37,261 nt of DNA from JANRIC01 sp033765345 (GTDB lineage: Bacteria > Bacteroidota > Bacteroidia > Cytophagales > Microscillaceae), in NCBI GenBank assembly GCA_033765345.1, contig JANRIC010000217.1:1-37261 (forward strand), in the 5' to 3' direction. Below are positions 26,401-34,090 of the stretch, in pieces; the stretch's first letter is position 1; each line of letters starts with the position of its first letter. The translations under genes and the position numbers were made by a program. The notes beneath the pieces were generated by a model. That model did not search any database. It saw nothing but the letters and a program-made list of their open reading frames with translations, and was not told where the DNA came from.

Positions 26401-26552
26401 TCAAGCGATTTTTCGGTGTACTCATTGACTGCCTTTTGGATGCCGTCTCTCAGCAAATAAGGCAAAATCAGAGAAGCGATGCCCAACAATAGGAATATAC
26501 CTAATGTGGTGTAAGTAATTATTTTTAAGTATTTAGGGATTTTTAGTTTCAT
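23439..26552 (-). CDS. AsmA-family envelope protein with a long charged C-terminal helix
   Basis: Starting at MKLKIPKYLKIITY gives 1037 residues. The frame is open to 26609, but the added residues come from the tandem repeat region. The protein has one N-terminal membrane span (~8-31), then the beginning of an AsmA domain including FFTHFPNMSVSQRNLSV, and a very long beta-rich periplasmic region with repeated GxLDLQ- or LNLEDL-like strands. AsmA-like proteins span the periplasm and are thought to carry phospholipids to the outer membrane. The last ~130 residues differ: they are an Ala-, Lys- and Glu-rich coiled coil not typical of the family. No partner gene is evident. Confidence 0.85.
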   Translation of the reverse strand: MKLKIPKYLKIITYTTLGIFLLLGIASLILPYLLRDGIQKAVNEYTEKSLDATVNFDKNRLSLSFFTHFPNMSVSQRNLSVVGKGFFEGDTLFSVKKISFSFDLWSALFGSGMQIKGFYLDSPRILAKVLKNGRANWDILKPQPAQTPKRQKMEVNIRRWQIKNGFLLYEDQKEKHFLKMENLSHRGKGDFKSKIADFYTQTSVEKYALRVAGSDYFKDQSLDLRLDLNVDQAKQQFTILKNSTRINDFQCSVMGHWQILKDALQMDLSYQSEESEFKNILSLVPGMYTDSFEKLKTQGKMSFEGWTKGTLSTNTTPAFHLDLQVKDGLFQYPSLPETVSNVQLSLKADCPDGNIEHTALKLDRLHADLGKNFLDAQADIEKLYGGKINAEASAKLNLEDLNKVFPIQDLKLKGIFDLKAEAKGVYTNTQIPVIQVNTKLVNGFAQSTQYPKPLEKINLQAELKNPTGKYADTKIRIYKLQMQLDGEPLEATAILENLDDLRYELEAKGSLDLQKINRIFPIPNTTLAGKITGNIQSSGKLSAIEKQQYEQIPTSGNVQLKDFQYIESQRLPQGIQIKEANAAFSPEKIALEKMNGFFGKSDFRAEGELTHYLAYIFHQELLAGNLTIRSNRVDINEWIKPNNSQTSRSALALPQNVDFTLRTEVQELLYPQAKLENVKGTLLLQNGQLRMQGLNFNTLGGNFVMSGLYDPADLLRPHYEVDVQIQNLSIAEAHQAFVDKKNNLKQNIQGTYSSSVKLAGNLGADMVPLYDKNMQGKINIQIPEARMKRFSVAQNMNKFIKLDDTDEMQLKNLDMNAEIRDGYVYYQPCSFLLNEYQINMSGKNSLEGLLDLKIQMVIPKNKISPVAEVAIAALTRQKLIGVKEMTLDFALTGTYPDSKVTPLRKDGEEMIKNEKLKQKIDDKMADRREKMKENMSYLNKTPEEVLADAKLKAEQIRADARKEANQIRVQADSTEKVEVQEAAQKRNLARNLAEKVAENKKKLAYRKAELVIQQAEKKAEKTLQDAQIIADKMREEY

Positions 26553-26568
26553 GATAATGATTATTTTG

Positions 26569-26652
26569 GTCGATAGTCCGTAGTCTATTGACCATCGTCT
26601 ATGGACCATTGACTATCGTCTATCGTCCATTGACTATCGTCTATCGTCCATT
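26569..26652 (-). repeat. four tandem 21-bp repeats upstream of the AsmA-like gene
   Basis: Units start at 26569, 26590, 26611 and 26632. The last two are identical and the first two are degenerate. Each is itself built from the short words ATCGTC, GTCCATTG and CTATCG. The array fills most of the 109-nt space between the AsmA-like gene and the hydroxylase gene, so it occupies the place where the AsmA promoter would be expected. Confidence 0.85.
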
Positions 26653-26661
26653 GATTTTGTT

Positions 26662-27432
26662 TTAAAGACGATGAACCACGTTTTTTTTCTTAGTAATTTT
26701 TTCAAAAGTCTGGTCATAGTCTTGGTGGGTAGTACCCATCCATTCGTCCCAGAACCTGAAATACAAGCCGTAATTTCCTTTAAAATATTTATGGTGCATG
26801 TTGTGATTCACGGATGTATTAAGCCATTTGAATACAGGGTGTTTGTTAAACCAAGTGGGATAAATCTCAAAGCCTGAATGTCCATAGACATTGTAGGCAG
26901 TCATAAACAAAATGAAAATACCCAAAGCCGCCGGATGTAGCGGAAATACAAAGGTTAGTATCGGAATAATGATAATCTCAAGAATACCCTCGATGGGATG
27001 AAAAGAAAAACTTGCCCAAGGGGTAGGATTGGTAGAATGATGATGTACCCGATGAATAGATCTGTATAATACAGGATGATGAATCGCCCGATGCATCCAA
27101 TAGAAATAGCTATCGTGGATCAGAATCACCCCTAGAATGCTTGCAAAGAAATAAGTCCAGCCAAATTCATCTACCCTAAAATATAGGTGGGTATGCGTGC
27201 GTATGGCAGGCGCAGTCAGCAAGGCAACTGTGGTCGCAAGCAGCAGAGAGGTGATGAAGGAGTAGAAAATTTCATAGTAAATAGCTCCGTGTTTCGGGAA
27301 TTTTGCCTGAATTTTCCGGTTGATCATTTTTTCCTTAAAGAATACATAACAGTACAAAAAAACTACTCCTGCAAAGAAGAAATAACGAATGTTGCTGATC
27401 ATAAAAACAAATATCCACCTTTGTATTTCCAT
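26662..27432 (-). CDS. sterol desaturase/fatty acid hydroxylase family protein
   Basis: This 256-residue membrane protein carries the histidine clusters of the di-iron hydroxylase/desaturase superfamily: H106DSYFYWMH114 with HH118-119, HRVHHH at 127-132, and NHNMHH at 209-214. His145 in SFHP and His185 in YGHSG are further likely ligands. Four or more membrane spans occur (about 12-34, 53-73, 92-108, 150-180). In bacteria such enzymes hydroxylate fatty acids, carotenoids or lipid head groups; the substrate cannot be decided here. The ATG at 27402 (codon 11) is an alternative start. The gene is read towards the AsmA-like gene, and the two might serve membrane lipid composition together (weak inference). 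Confidence 0.88.
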   Translation of the reverse strand: MEIQRWIFVFMISNIRYFFFAGVVFLYCYVFFKEKMINRKIQAKFPKHGAIYYEIFYSFITSLLLATTVALLTAPAIRTHTHLYFRVDEFGWTYFFASILGVILIHDSYFYWMHRAIHHPVLYRSIHRVHHHSTNPTPWASFSFHPIEGILEIIIIPILTFVFPLHPAALGIFILFMTAYNVYGHSGFEIYPTWFNKHPVFKWLNTSVNHNMHHKYFKGNYGLYFRFWDEWMGTTHQDYDQTFEKITKKKNVVHRL

Positions 27433-27715
27433 TTTTTAAAATTTTATTTTACTTAATATTCTAGGATTGAAATAGATAAGTTTGATTTTTCTCTCCATTA
27501 AAAAACGTTTATACTTTCACGTTGTTAAATTTTATTCAATGAATAGCCGAAATCATTATACCAATGTACAAACTTGTCGTATGAATTATCTACTGCCATT
27601 TTCTTTTAAAATCCGAATACAGATAAGCTACCGAGATAACCACACTGTTTTTTAGGTAGTTTAATTTTTTTAGCTAAACTTTGTAAAATTTTGATTAGAT
27701 TTAACCCTTCAAAGA
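27433..27715. other. divergent intergenic region
   Basis: This AT-rich, 283-nt gap separates the leftward hydroxylase gene from the rightward amidohydrolase gene and must hold the promoters of both. A near match to the -7 box (AAACTTTG, one base off TAnnTTTG) occurs at 27676-27683 before the amidohydrolase. No RNA gene was seen. Confidence 0.5.
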
Positions 27716-29098
27716 ATGTCTTCTAATTTAAAAAATCGTACTTTTTGCCCTTTATTACAGTTTTTATATCTGGGTATGTATTTGGGGATAGGAATAAGCC
27801 CCTATGAAGTATCTGGGCAAACCTCCCCTGATAAATTACTGCCTCGGGTCGAGTTGCTTACTACCAAACAAGCCCCAACTTTGGAGATACTCTACAAACA
27901 ACTGCACCAAAACCCCGAAATTTCTTTCCAGGAGGCTAAAACATCCGCCAAACTTGCCGAAGAACTTAGGAAACTTGGTTATCAAATCACCCAAGAATTT
28001 GGTGGGCATGGCTTTGTGGGTATTCTGAAAAATGGTCAGGGTCCTACGGTGATGGTGCGTGCCGACTTAGATGCCCTGCCCGTAGAAGAAAAAACCGGAC
28101 TTCCTTATGCCAGCCAAGCCAAAACCAAAGATGATCTGGGCAATGAGGTCTTTGCGATGCACGCCTGTGGGCACGATATTCACATGAGTGTGCTGATGGG
28201 GCTTGCCCGTAATATGGCAGACCTGAAATCCGACTGGAAAGGCACACTAATGCTCATCGGTCAGCCTGCCGAAGAACGCAGCGGCGGAGCGATTGCCATG
28301 CTCAAAGAAGGGCTTTTTGAAAAATTTCCTGTGCCGGATTATGCCCTGGCATTGCACTGTAAAGCAGACCTGGCCGCCGGGAAGGTCGCTTATTGCGAAG
28401 GTTATGCCCTCGCCAATGTAGATATGGTAGATGTGTATATCAAAGGTATCGGTGGCCACGGTGCCAAACCGCATACCACCATTGACCCGATCGTACTGGG
28501 TGCCAGAATCGTAGAATCGCTCCAGACCATCGTAAGTCGGGAGATTTCACCCACCGACCCAGCCGTGGTCACTGTCGGAGCCTTTCATAGCGGCACAAAG
28601 CACAACATCATTCCCGATGATGCACACCTACAATTGACTGTACGAGCTTACAAAGACGAAGTCCGTAATCATATCATTGCGGCCATAGAGCGGATGTGCA
28701 AATACGTGGCACTCTCGGCAGGTGTCCCCGAAGATCGCCTGCCCAAAATAGAAGTTCGCCCCGAAAGCACTCCTTCTACCTACAATGACCCAGTGCTTAC
28801 CCAAAGACTCAGCACTTTGTCTGCCAAAATCCTGGGGAAGGAAAACACCCTGAGTGCCGAACCCGAAATGGTTGGAGAAGACTTTGCCCGCTTTGGGCGT
28901 ACTGATGAGAAGGTGCCTATTTGTCTATTTTGGTTGGGTACGATTAGCCCCCAGGTGATCGCAGAAAGCCAAAAAAGCGGGAAAGCACTGCCTTCTTTGC
29001 ATTCAGCTTATTTTGCGCCGGATTATCAGCCAAGTATTTTTACAGGGGTGAAAGTGATGACAATGTCTGTGCTGGATTTGTTGTTGTCTAAACCTTGA
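27716..29098 (+). CDS. secreted M20-family amidohydrolase (N-acyl-amino-acid hydrolase type)
   Basis: This 460-residue metal-dependent hydrolase has the M20D pattern of hippurate and IAA-amino-acid hydrolases. MVRADLDALPVEE (113-125) begins the metal site, then Cys151 and His153 in MHACGHDIHM, the Glu pair 186-187 in QPAEERSGGA, and EMVGEDFARF near the C-terminus. A dimerisation domain, with GGHGAKPHTTIDP, is inserted in the middle as usual. The N-terminal ~35 residues are hydrophobic and look like a signal peptide, so the enzyme is probably periplasmic or secreted, unlike its cytoplasmic plant-hormone relatives. It would free amino acids from N-acyl conjugates. It is transcribed away from the hydroxylase gene and is probably a single unit. 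Confidence 0.92.
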   Translation: MSSNLKNRTFCPLLQFLYLGMYLGIGISPYEVSGQTSPDKLLPRVELLTTKQAPTLEILYKQLHQNPEISFQEAKTSAKLAEELRKLGYQITQEFGGHGFVGILKNGQGPTVMVRADLDALPVEEKTGLPYASQAKTKDDLGNEVFAMHACGHDIHMSVLMGLARNMADLKSDWKGTLMLIGQPAEERSGGAIAMLKEGLFEKFPVPDYALALHCKADLAAGKVAYCEGYALANVDMVDVYIKGIGGHGAKPHTTIDPIVLGARIVESLQTIVSREISPTDPAVVTVGAFHSGTKHNIIPDDAHLQLTVRAYKDEVRNHIIAAIERMCKYVALSAGVPEDRLPKIEVRPESTPSTYNDPVLTQRLSTLSAKILGKENTLSAEPEMVGEDFARFGRTDEKVPICLFWLGTISPQVIAESQKSGKALPSLHSAYFAPDYQPSIFTGVKVMTMSVLDLLLSKP

Positions 29099-29233
29099 TC
29101 TATGAAATTATTAGGATGGACGTGATGATTTTACTATTCAAAAATCACCAAATCAAGCAGACTATACATCGAGAGACAGATAAAAACCAAATCATCAAGA
29201 TAATTCTAAAAATCAAAGCCAAAAAAAATAATT

Positions 29234-29671
29234 ATGATCATTTGTAAACCACGTAGCCATACTTTGAGATCAATAGTACTTTTTTTGTTGATTTGTTATG
29301 CCTTGCTGGTTTGGCTTTTTGTTCGGTTAGCCCAAGGTACACAGTCTGGCATTGTCAATTTGGTCGGAATCATGGTCTTGCTGCTCATTGCCCTACCGCT
29401 TACAATGCGGCTGATTCTGAGGTTTAAATACATTCGGGCAGCCAAAGGGAAGATAGAAGTCCAATATCCTTTTTTATTCCGAAAAATTACTTTTAAACTG
29501 AGCGACCTTGAAGAGGTACGCGAAGAACAGGTCAAAACCTTTCAGGATGTGTATAAAGAATTGCAACTAAAATTTATTAACGGAAAACTCAATTTTAGTA
29601 AACAAGAATATACTGATTATGAGCGATTTAAAGCTTATATTGATAAAAATAAGCCCAGGAAAAAATCCTAA
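29234..29671 (+). CDS. small membrane protein with PH-like C-terminal domain
   Basis: This 145-residue protein has two membrane spans (about 12-33 and 40-63) followed by a ~75-residue soluble part with alternating strands (KGKIEVQYPFLFRKITFKLS) and a final helix. This layout resembles bacterial PH-domain membrane proteins, but the match is by pattern only. The soluble part should lie in the cytoplasm given the basic loop after span 2. It is separated by 135 nt from the amidohydrolase gene and by 139 nt from the caspase gene, and is not clearly coupled to either. Confidence 0.65.
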   Translation: MIICKPRSHTLRSIVLFLLICYALLVWLFVRLAQGTQSGIVNLVGIMVLLLIALPLTMRLILRFKYIRAAKGKIEVQYPFLFRKITFKLSDLEEVREEQVKTFQDVYKELQLKFINGKLNFSKQEYTDYERFKAYIDKNKPRKKS

Positions 29672-29810
29672 GAAGGGCAAATGCAAATTATAAACAAAGA
29701 AAGAAAAACTTGCATAAATTCTCCCAAAGACCTAAAATTGAGTATTCTCCCCTATTGGACTTTCCGGCATATTTCTCTATCTTTAATGCATTAAAATAAC
29801 CGCCAATCCT

Positions 29811-31697
29811 ATGAAATATATCCTAATTCTTTTTTGTGTTTTTATCCAATCAGTTTTGCTTTTCGCACAAGAACCTTTGGCTACTTTTGAGACCAATCAC
29901 GACTCAAGGATGGGGGCTTTGGGTTTTGTTGCTCGTTTTGCCACCCACGGAGAAAGTCTGTACAGCTACAAACCCGTGAATTATTTTGATGATCCCGCAG
30001 CCAAAATCTGGACTATTCAGGGTACGCTCAAGCATAGCTTTGCAGGAGCAATCCTCTACGACCAGGCCGCCGACGGGCTGTGGCACGCCACGTATGAAGA
30101 AACTCTAGCACAAAAATATATCGTCAAATTATGGTCTACCTCTCTGGATAAGCCTTTCAAAGAATTAAGTCTTGATCAACGCATCAAATACCTCAAATTT
30201 TCGCCCAAGGGAGAATACCTTTTTATAGGGGATGATTACGATAATATCCAAATATGGAGAGTCAACAAAGGCAAACTTGAAAAATCCCTGAAAATTGAAA
30301 ATCCAGTGCAAATTCATAATACCTATACAAGACAATTTCCTTTGTTTTTTCATCCAGACGGCGACAAAATCCTGATCGGTGACGCCAAAGGAGGGCTAAA
30401 CTGGCTTAATTTTATGAGCGATGCACAAATACCTTGCATCCCTTCAAATCCTGTCCTTAGAATCAATTCAGGATACCATATACAATTAGACTCAGAGAAA
30501 AAACAAATCGCAATTGTCTATGATGATTATGACAATAACACTGGAAAGAGTACCTATTTTCTCAGAATATGGGATTTAAGTGGGGTTTTGGTACGAGAGA
30601 AAAAGCTTGAAACTCAAGATATTCGCGAAATGTCTGTACTTACTTCGGATTTTAAGCATTTGCTAACCGTCAACAAATCCCAAAATCAAGTATTCATTAC
30701 AGATACCGAAACCGGAAAAACACTTGGGGCTTTTAACCCACACCCCAAGTATGAGAAATATTCCCAAGAAATAAGCCCTAAAATTGCCAATATAGATATT
30801 TCTCCCAATGGAAAATACCTGCTCTCTATTGCTGATGATACCCAAATCAAACTTTGGGAGCTATCTAAAATCCTAGAAATCCGAGAAAGACCTTCCACGG
30901 GTTCGGTCAATACGCCCAGTAACCAAAATACCCATCCAAGTACAACACAAAACTTGGATATTGATCTGGATTTTGATATAGATAAAATAAAAAATGAAGG
31001 GAATTATTACGCATTGATCATTGCCGTACAAAACTATCAAGACGAAGGAATTCGGGATTTGGCTAATCCACTCCAAGATGCTGGTGCATTGTCAGAGGTA
31101 CTTCAAAGCAGTTATCTATTTAAACCCGAAAACACCATCACACTCCAAGACCCTACCCGAGGTGAAATTATCCAGACTTTTGACGACCTCAGCAGAAAAC
31201 TAAACCCTTTAGACAACCTGCTGATCTTTTATGCAGGGCACGGCTATTGGGATGAAAAACTAGCCCAGGGCTATTGGTTTCCTTCGGATGCCCAGAAAAA
31301 CTACCGCAGCAACTGGCTTTCCAATGCCGATCTGGCTACTTATATCGGAGGAATTAAAACCAAACATACTTTATTAATCACGGATGCCTGTTTTTCAGGA
31401 AGTATCGTCACCCGCAGTGCTTTTGAAAATGCACCTTCTTCCATCAGAAATCTTTATCGTTTGAACAGTCGCAAGGCCATGACGAGTGGCTCGCTACAAG
31501 AAGTACCCGATGTCAGTGTTTTTACCAAGTACCTGATCAAAGCTTTACAGGAAAACACCGAACAATATATCTCTGCCGGGCAGATATACAACTATCTGCA
31601 AGTCCCGGTACTTTCCAATACCAATACCAATCCCCAACATAGTGTGATACAAAATACCGGGCACGAAGGAGGAGATTTTATTTTTATCAGGAAGTAG
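29811..31697 (+). CDS. secreted WD40-repeat protein with C-terminal caspase (C14) domain
   Basis: This 628-residue protein begins with a signal peptide (to about Ala19). Residues ~120-355 contain five WD40-like blades, for example LKFSPKGEYLFIGDDYDNIQ (128-147) and DISPNGKYLLSIADDTQIKL (329-348). After a Ser/Thr/Asn-rich linker (360-385), residues ~398-628 form a metacaspase-type domain with the catalytic His477 in YAGHG and Cys527 in DACFSG. Both residues are present, so it should be active; relatives cut after Arg or Lys. Being exported, it cannot act in cytoplasmic cell suicide like most bacterial caspases, and may process envelope or secreted proteins (inference). It ends at a strong terminator. 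Confidence 0.9.
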   Translation: MKYILILFCVFIQSVLLFAQEPLATFETNHDSRMGALGFVARFATHGESLYSYKPVNYFDDPAAKIWTIQGTLKHSFAGAILYDQAADGLWHATYEETLAQKYIVKLWSTSLDKPFKELSLDQRIKYLKFSPKGEYLFIGDDYDNIQIWRVNKGKLEKSLKIENPVQIHNTYTRQFPLFFHPDGDKILIGDAKGGLNWLNFMSDAQIPCIPSNPVLRINSGYHIQLDSEKKQIAIVYDDYDNNTGKSTYFLRIWDLSGVLVREKKLETQDIREMSVLTSDFKHLLTVNKSQNQVFITDTETGKTLGAFNPHPKYEKYSQEISPKIANIDISPNGKYLLSIADDTQIKLWELSKILEIRERPSTGSVNTPSNQNTHPSTTQNLDIDLDFDIDKIKNEGNYYALIIAVQNYQDEGIRDLANPLQDAGALSEVLQSSYLFKPENTITLQDPTRGEIIQTFDDLSRKLNPLDNLLIFYAGHGYWDEKLAQGYWFPSDAQKNYRSNWLSNADLATYIGGIKTKHTLLITDACFSGSIVTRSAFENAPSSIRNLYRLNSRKAMTSGSLQEVPDVSVFTKYLIKALQENTEQYISAGQIYNYLQVPVLSNTNTNPQHSVIQNTGHEGGDFIFIRK

Positions 31698-31716
31698 TTT
31701 AATCCTAAGTCTTTTA

Positions 31717-31755
31717 GGGAATTTGAGGTTATTCAACCACAAATTCCCTTTTTTT
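31717..31755 (+). terminator. intrinsic terminator of the WD40-caspase gene
   Basis: The 14-bp arms 31717-31730 and 31735-31748 (GGGAATTTGAGGTT paired with its complement, one mismatch) close a 4-nt loop and are followed by seven T residues, 20 nt after the stop codon. This is the clearest terminator in the window. Confidence 0.88.
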
Positions 31756-31889
31756 ATCAACAAAATTCTACTAATTCAGTATAAAAATTAAATTCAAGGC
31801 TTTTTTTCAAAATAAGAAGACTTAATTTTGAATTTCAACCTCAATCAGCATTTTAAAAACACCAAAATATCTCAAATTAATCTCCATCT

Positions 31890-31910
31890 CTAAATCCAAA
31901 TCGGATTTAG
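31890..31910 (+). repeat. short palindrome upstream of the Prc-type gene
   Basis: Perfect 8-bp arms (CTAAATCC at 31890-31897, GGATTTAG at 31903-31910) flank a 5-nt spacer, ~75 nt before the start of the protease gene. It could be a regulator's operator or a leader hairpin; nothing more can be said. Confidence 0.35.
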
Positions 31911-31983
31911 CTGAATCATAATTTTATTTTCAAAATTTTGATTAATTTTAGTTATAATCCTGTGAATTTATAAAGCTATTTTT

Positions 31984-34080
31984 ATGATCAAATACTACAT
32001 AATCCTTTTGATGCTGATTGCACCACTTGTAGCACAGCCCCAAACCACGCCCACAGATTGTGATAAGGCGCATCAGTTAATTACTTTACTGGAAAAACAT
32101 CATTATCGTCCCCGTTATCTGGATGATCATTATTCTGAGGAGTTATTTGACAAAATGATTGAAAATCTTGATAATCAAGGAATTTATTTCACGCAGGAAG
32201 ACCTCAAAAGTCTTGAGAATTTTCGCCTCAGTATTGATGATGAGCTGAAATCTAATCCCTGTAATTTTGTCAGTGCACTCACAAACGTATTTCGCCAAAG
32301 ACTTAATGCCCTGGGAACGATCGTCGCTAATATGACTACTGAGAAGTTTAATTATGCTGCTTCCGATTCTATTGCTATTTTTGGTGATCACAAGACAAGT
32401 TATGCTGCTGATGAGGCTGCCCTGAAGAAACGCTGGGGACGCTGGCTTAAATATCAGTCTTTGTTACTGATGCAGGAATTCCTTCCTGACAGTGTGGAAG
32501 CCAATCACAAAGCAAACCCTATCACTGACAGTCTCGAGGCGGCTATTCGTATCCGGGTGGCCAACAAGGCACATTGCAAGATTCAACAAGCCCTCAACCC
32601 ACTTTTGGGTCTTGAGAAGTTTGTTTTCAGACAGTTTTTGAATGTGATTGCTGAAAGTTATGATCCACATACGGCTTTTTTCTCCAGTGAAGACAAGCAA
32701 AGCTTTGAAACGTCTCTATCGCGTGAAGCAGGCTCTTTTGGCATTGAGCTTAATGAAAACTCTCAGGGAGAGATACAAATTGCCAGACTTACCCCTGGAG
32801 GTTCGGCTTGGAGGTCCAATAAATTACACAAAGGTGACATCCTACTAAACATCCAGCTTGAGAGCCAAGAAACTCCCGACCTGACCTGCCTGGATGCCGA
32901 TGATTTGATGGAAATGCTTGAAAAACCCGGCAATAATAAAATAACCATAAAAGTCAAAAAATCCGATGGTAAGACGGAATCCGTCATCTTATATAAAGAA
33001 AAACTGGAAGTAGATGAAAATCTGATCAAAGGGTTTGTACTGGAAGGTACCCAAAAAATCGGCTATATCTCTCTGCCTGGGTTTTATACCGAATGGGAAC
33101 AGGAAAATGGCAGGGGATGTGCAGACGATGTAGCACGCGAAATTATCAAACTCAAGCGAGAAGGCATTCAAGGGCTTATCTTGGACTTGCGCTACAATGG
33201 CGGGGGCTCTATGATTGAAGCGATGGATTTGGCAGGGATTTTTGTAGAAGAAGGACCGTTAAGCCTTTACAAAGATCGTGATGAACCCACAGGATTGCTC
33301 AAGGATAAAAACCGGGGTACTATTTTTGACGAACCCCTGGTGATTCTGGTCAATCGATTCAGTGCTTCGGCTTCCGAAATCTTGGCTGCTGCTTTAAGAG
33401 ATTACAACCGTGCTCTTATTGTAGGAGGAAATACATTTGGGAAGGCCAGCGGCCAGATTATACTTCCTTTGAATATCAATGAGTTGGTTTTGTCCGAAAA
33501 AGCCAACAAAGAGTCTCAGGATTTTGTCAAAATCACCATAAGTCGTTTTTATCGCCTAGATGGTACAAGCCACCAACTTAGTGGTGTAATTCCTGACATT
33601 ATACTTCCAGACATGATCAGCGGCCAACCTTATGGCGAAGAGCAGCTTTCGGCACATCTTCCGGCGGATACTGTGGTCAAAAAAGTCTATTATACGCCTC
33701 TTGAGAAGCTTCCTATTGCAGAGCTGTCTGAAAAAAATGCCCTTAGAAATGCTAAAAACACTCATTTTATGGAAATTGAGAAACTCAGTGAAGCACTCTC
33801 TGCCTTACACCAAAAAGGACTCAAAATACCACTGAATCATTCTATATTTCAGGGGCAATTTTTAGATGCCCTTGAAATCTATCAAAAAGCCGATCAAATG
33901 AGTAATCAAAAAAGTAGTGTTTTTGAAGTCAAAAATCATCGATTTGATCAGGAATTGATTCATTTTGCACCCCATAAAAAAGAAATTAACGACTCACTGA
34001 AAGCCGATATTCAAGAAGATATTTATATTCAAGAGACCTATCATATTATCAATGATTTAATTAACCTTAAAAACAAATAA
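31984..34080 (+). CDS. prc: C-terminal processing (tail-specific) protease, Prc type
   Basis: This 698-residue protein starts with a signal peptide (cleavage near VAQP) and is a periplasmic S41A peptidase, close in length and order to E. coli Prc/Tsp. A helical N-terminal domain (~25-230) is followed by a PDZ domain (~245-345) that binds substrate C-termini, then the catalytic core. The serine is Ser462 in FSASASEILAAAL and the general-base lysine is Lys487 in FGKASGQ, at the same 25-residue spacing as in E. coli Prc. The C-terminal DUF3340-like part is present. Relatives trim lipoproteins and control peptidoglycan hydrolases. The next gene starts 10 nt downstream, so the two are cotranscribed. 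Confidence 0.94.
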   Translation: MIKYYIILLMLIAPLVAQPQTTPTDCDKAHQLITLLEKHHYRPRYLDDHYSEELFDKMIENLDNQGIYFTQEDLKSLENFRLSIDDELKSNPCNFVSALTNVFRQRLNALGTIVANMTTEKFNYAASDSIAIFGDHKTSYAADEAALKKRWGRWLKYQSLLLMQEFLPDSVEANHKANPITDSLEAAIRIRVANKAHCKIQQALNPLLGLEKFVFRQFLNVIAESYDPHTAFFSSEDKQSFETSLSREAGSFGIELNENSQGEIQIARLTPGGSAWRSNKLHKGDILLNIQLESQETPDLTCLDADDLMEMLEKPGNNKITIKVKKSDGKTESVILYKEKLEVDENLIKGFVLEGTQKIGYISLPGFYTEWEQENGRGCADDVAREIIKLKREGIQGLILDLRYNGGGSMIEAMDLAGIFVEEGPLSLYKDRDEPTGLLKDKNRGTIFDEPLVILVNRFSASASEILAAALRDYNRALIVGGNTFGKASGQIILPLNINELVLSEKANKESQDFVKITISRFYRLDGTSHQLSGVIPDIILPDMISGQPYGEEQLSAHLPADTVVKKVYYTPLEKLPIAELSEKNALRNAKNTHFMEIEKLSEALSALHQKGLKIPLNHSIFQGQFLDALEIYQKADQMSNQKSSVFEVKNHRFDQELIHFAPHKKEINDSLKADIQEDIYIQETYHIINDLINLKNK

Positions 34081-34090
34081 TCTGAATTTT

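Noticed and set aside
26569..26652. Possible CRISPR array
   Set aside because: The repeats are contiguous and internally repetitive with no unique spacers.
29811..34080. Anti-phage defence island around the caspase gene
   Set aside because: The caspase and the protease both carry signal peptides, and no sensor, nuclease or effector partner typical of defence systems lies beside them.
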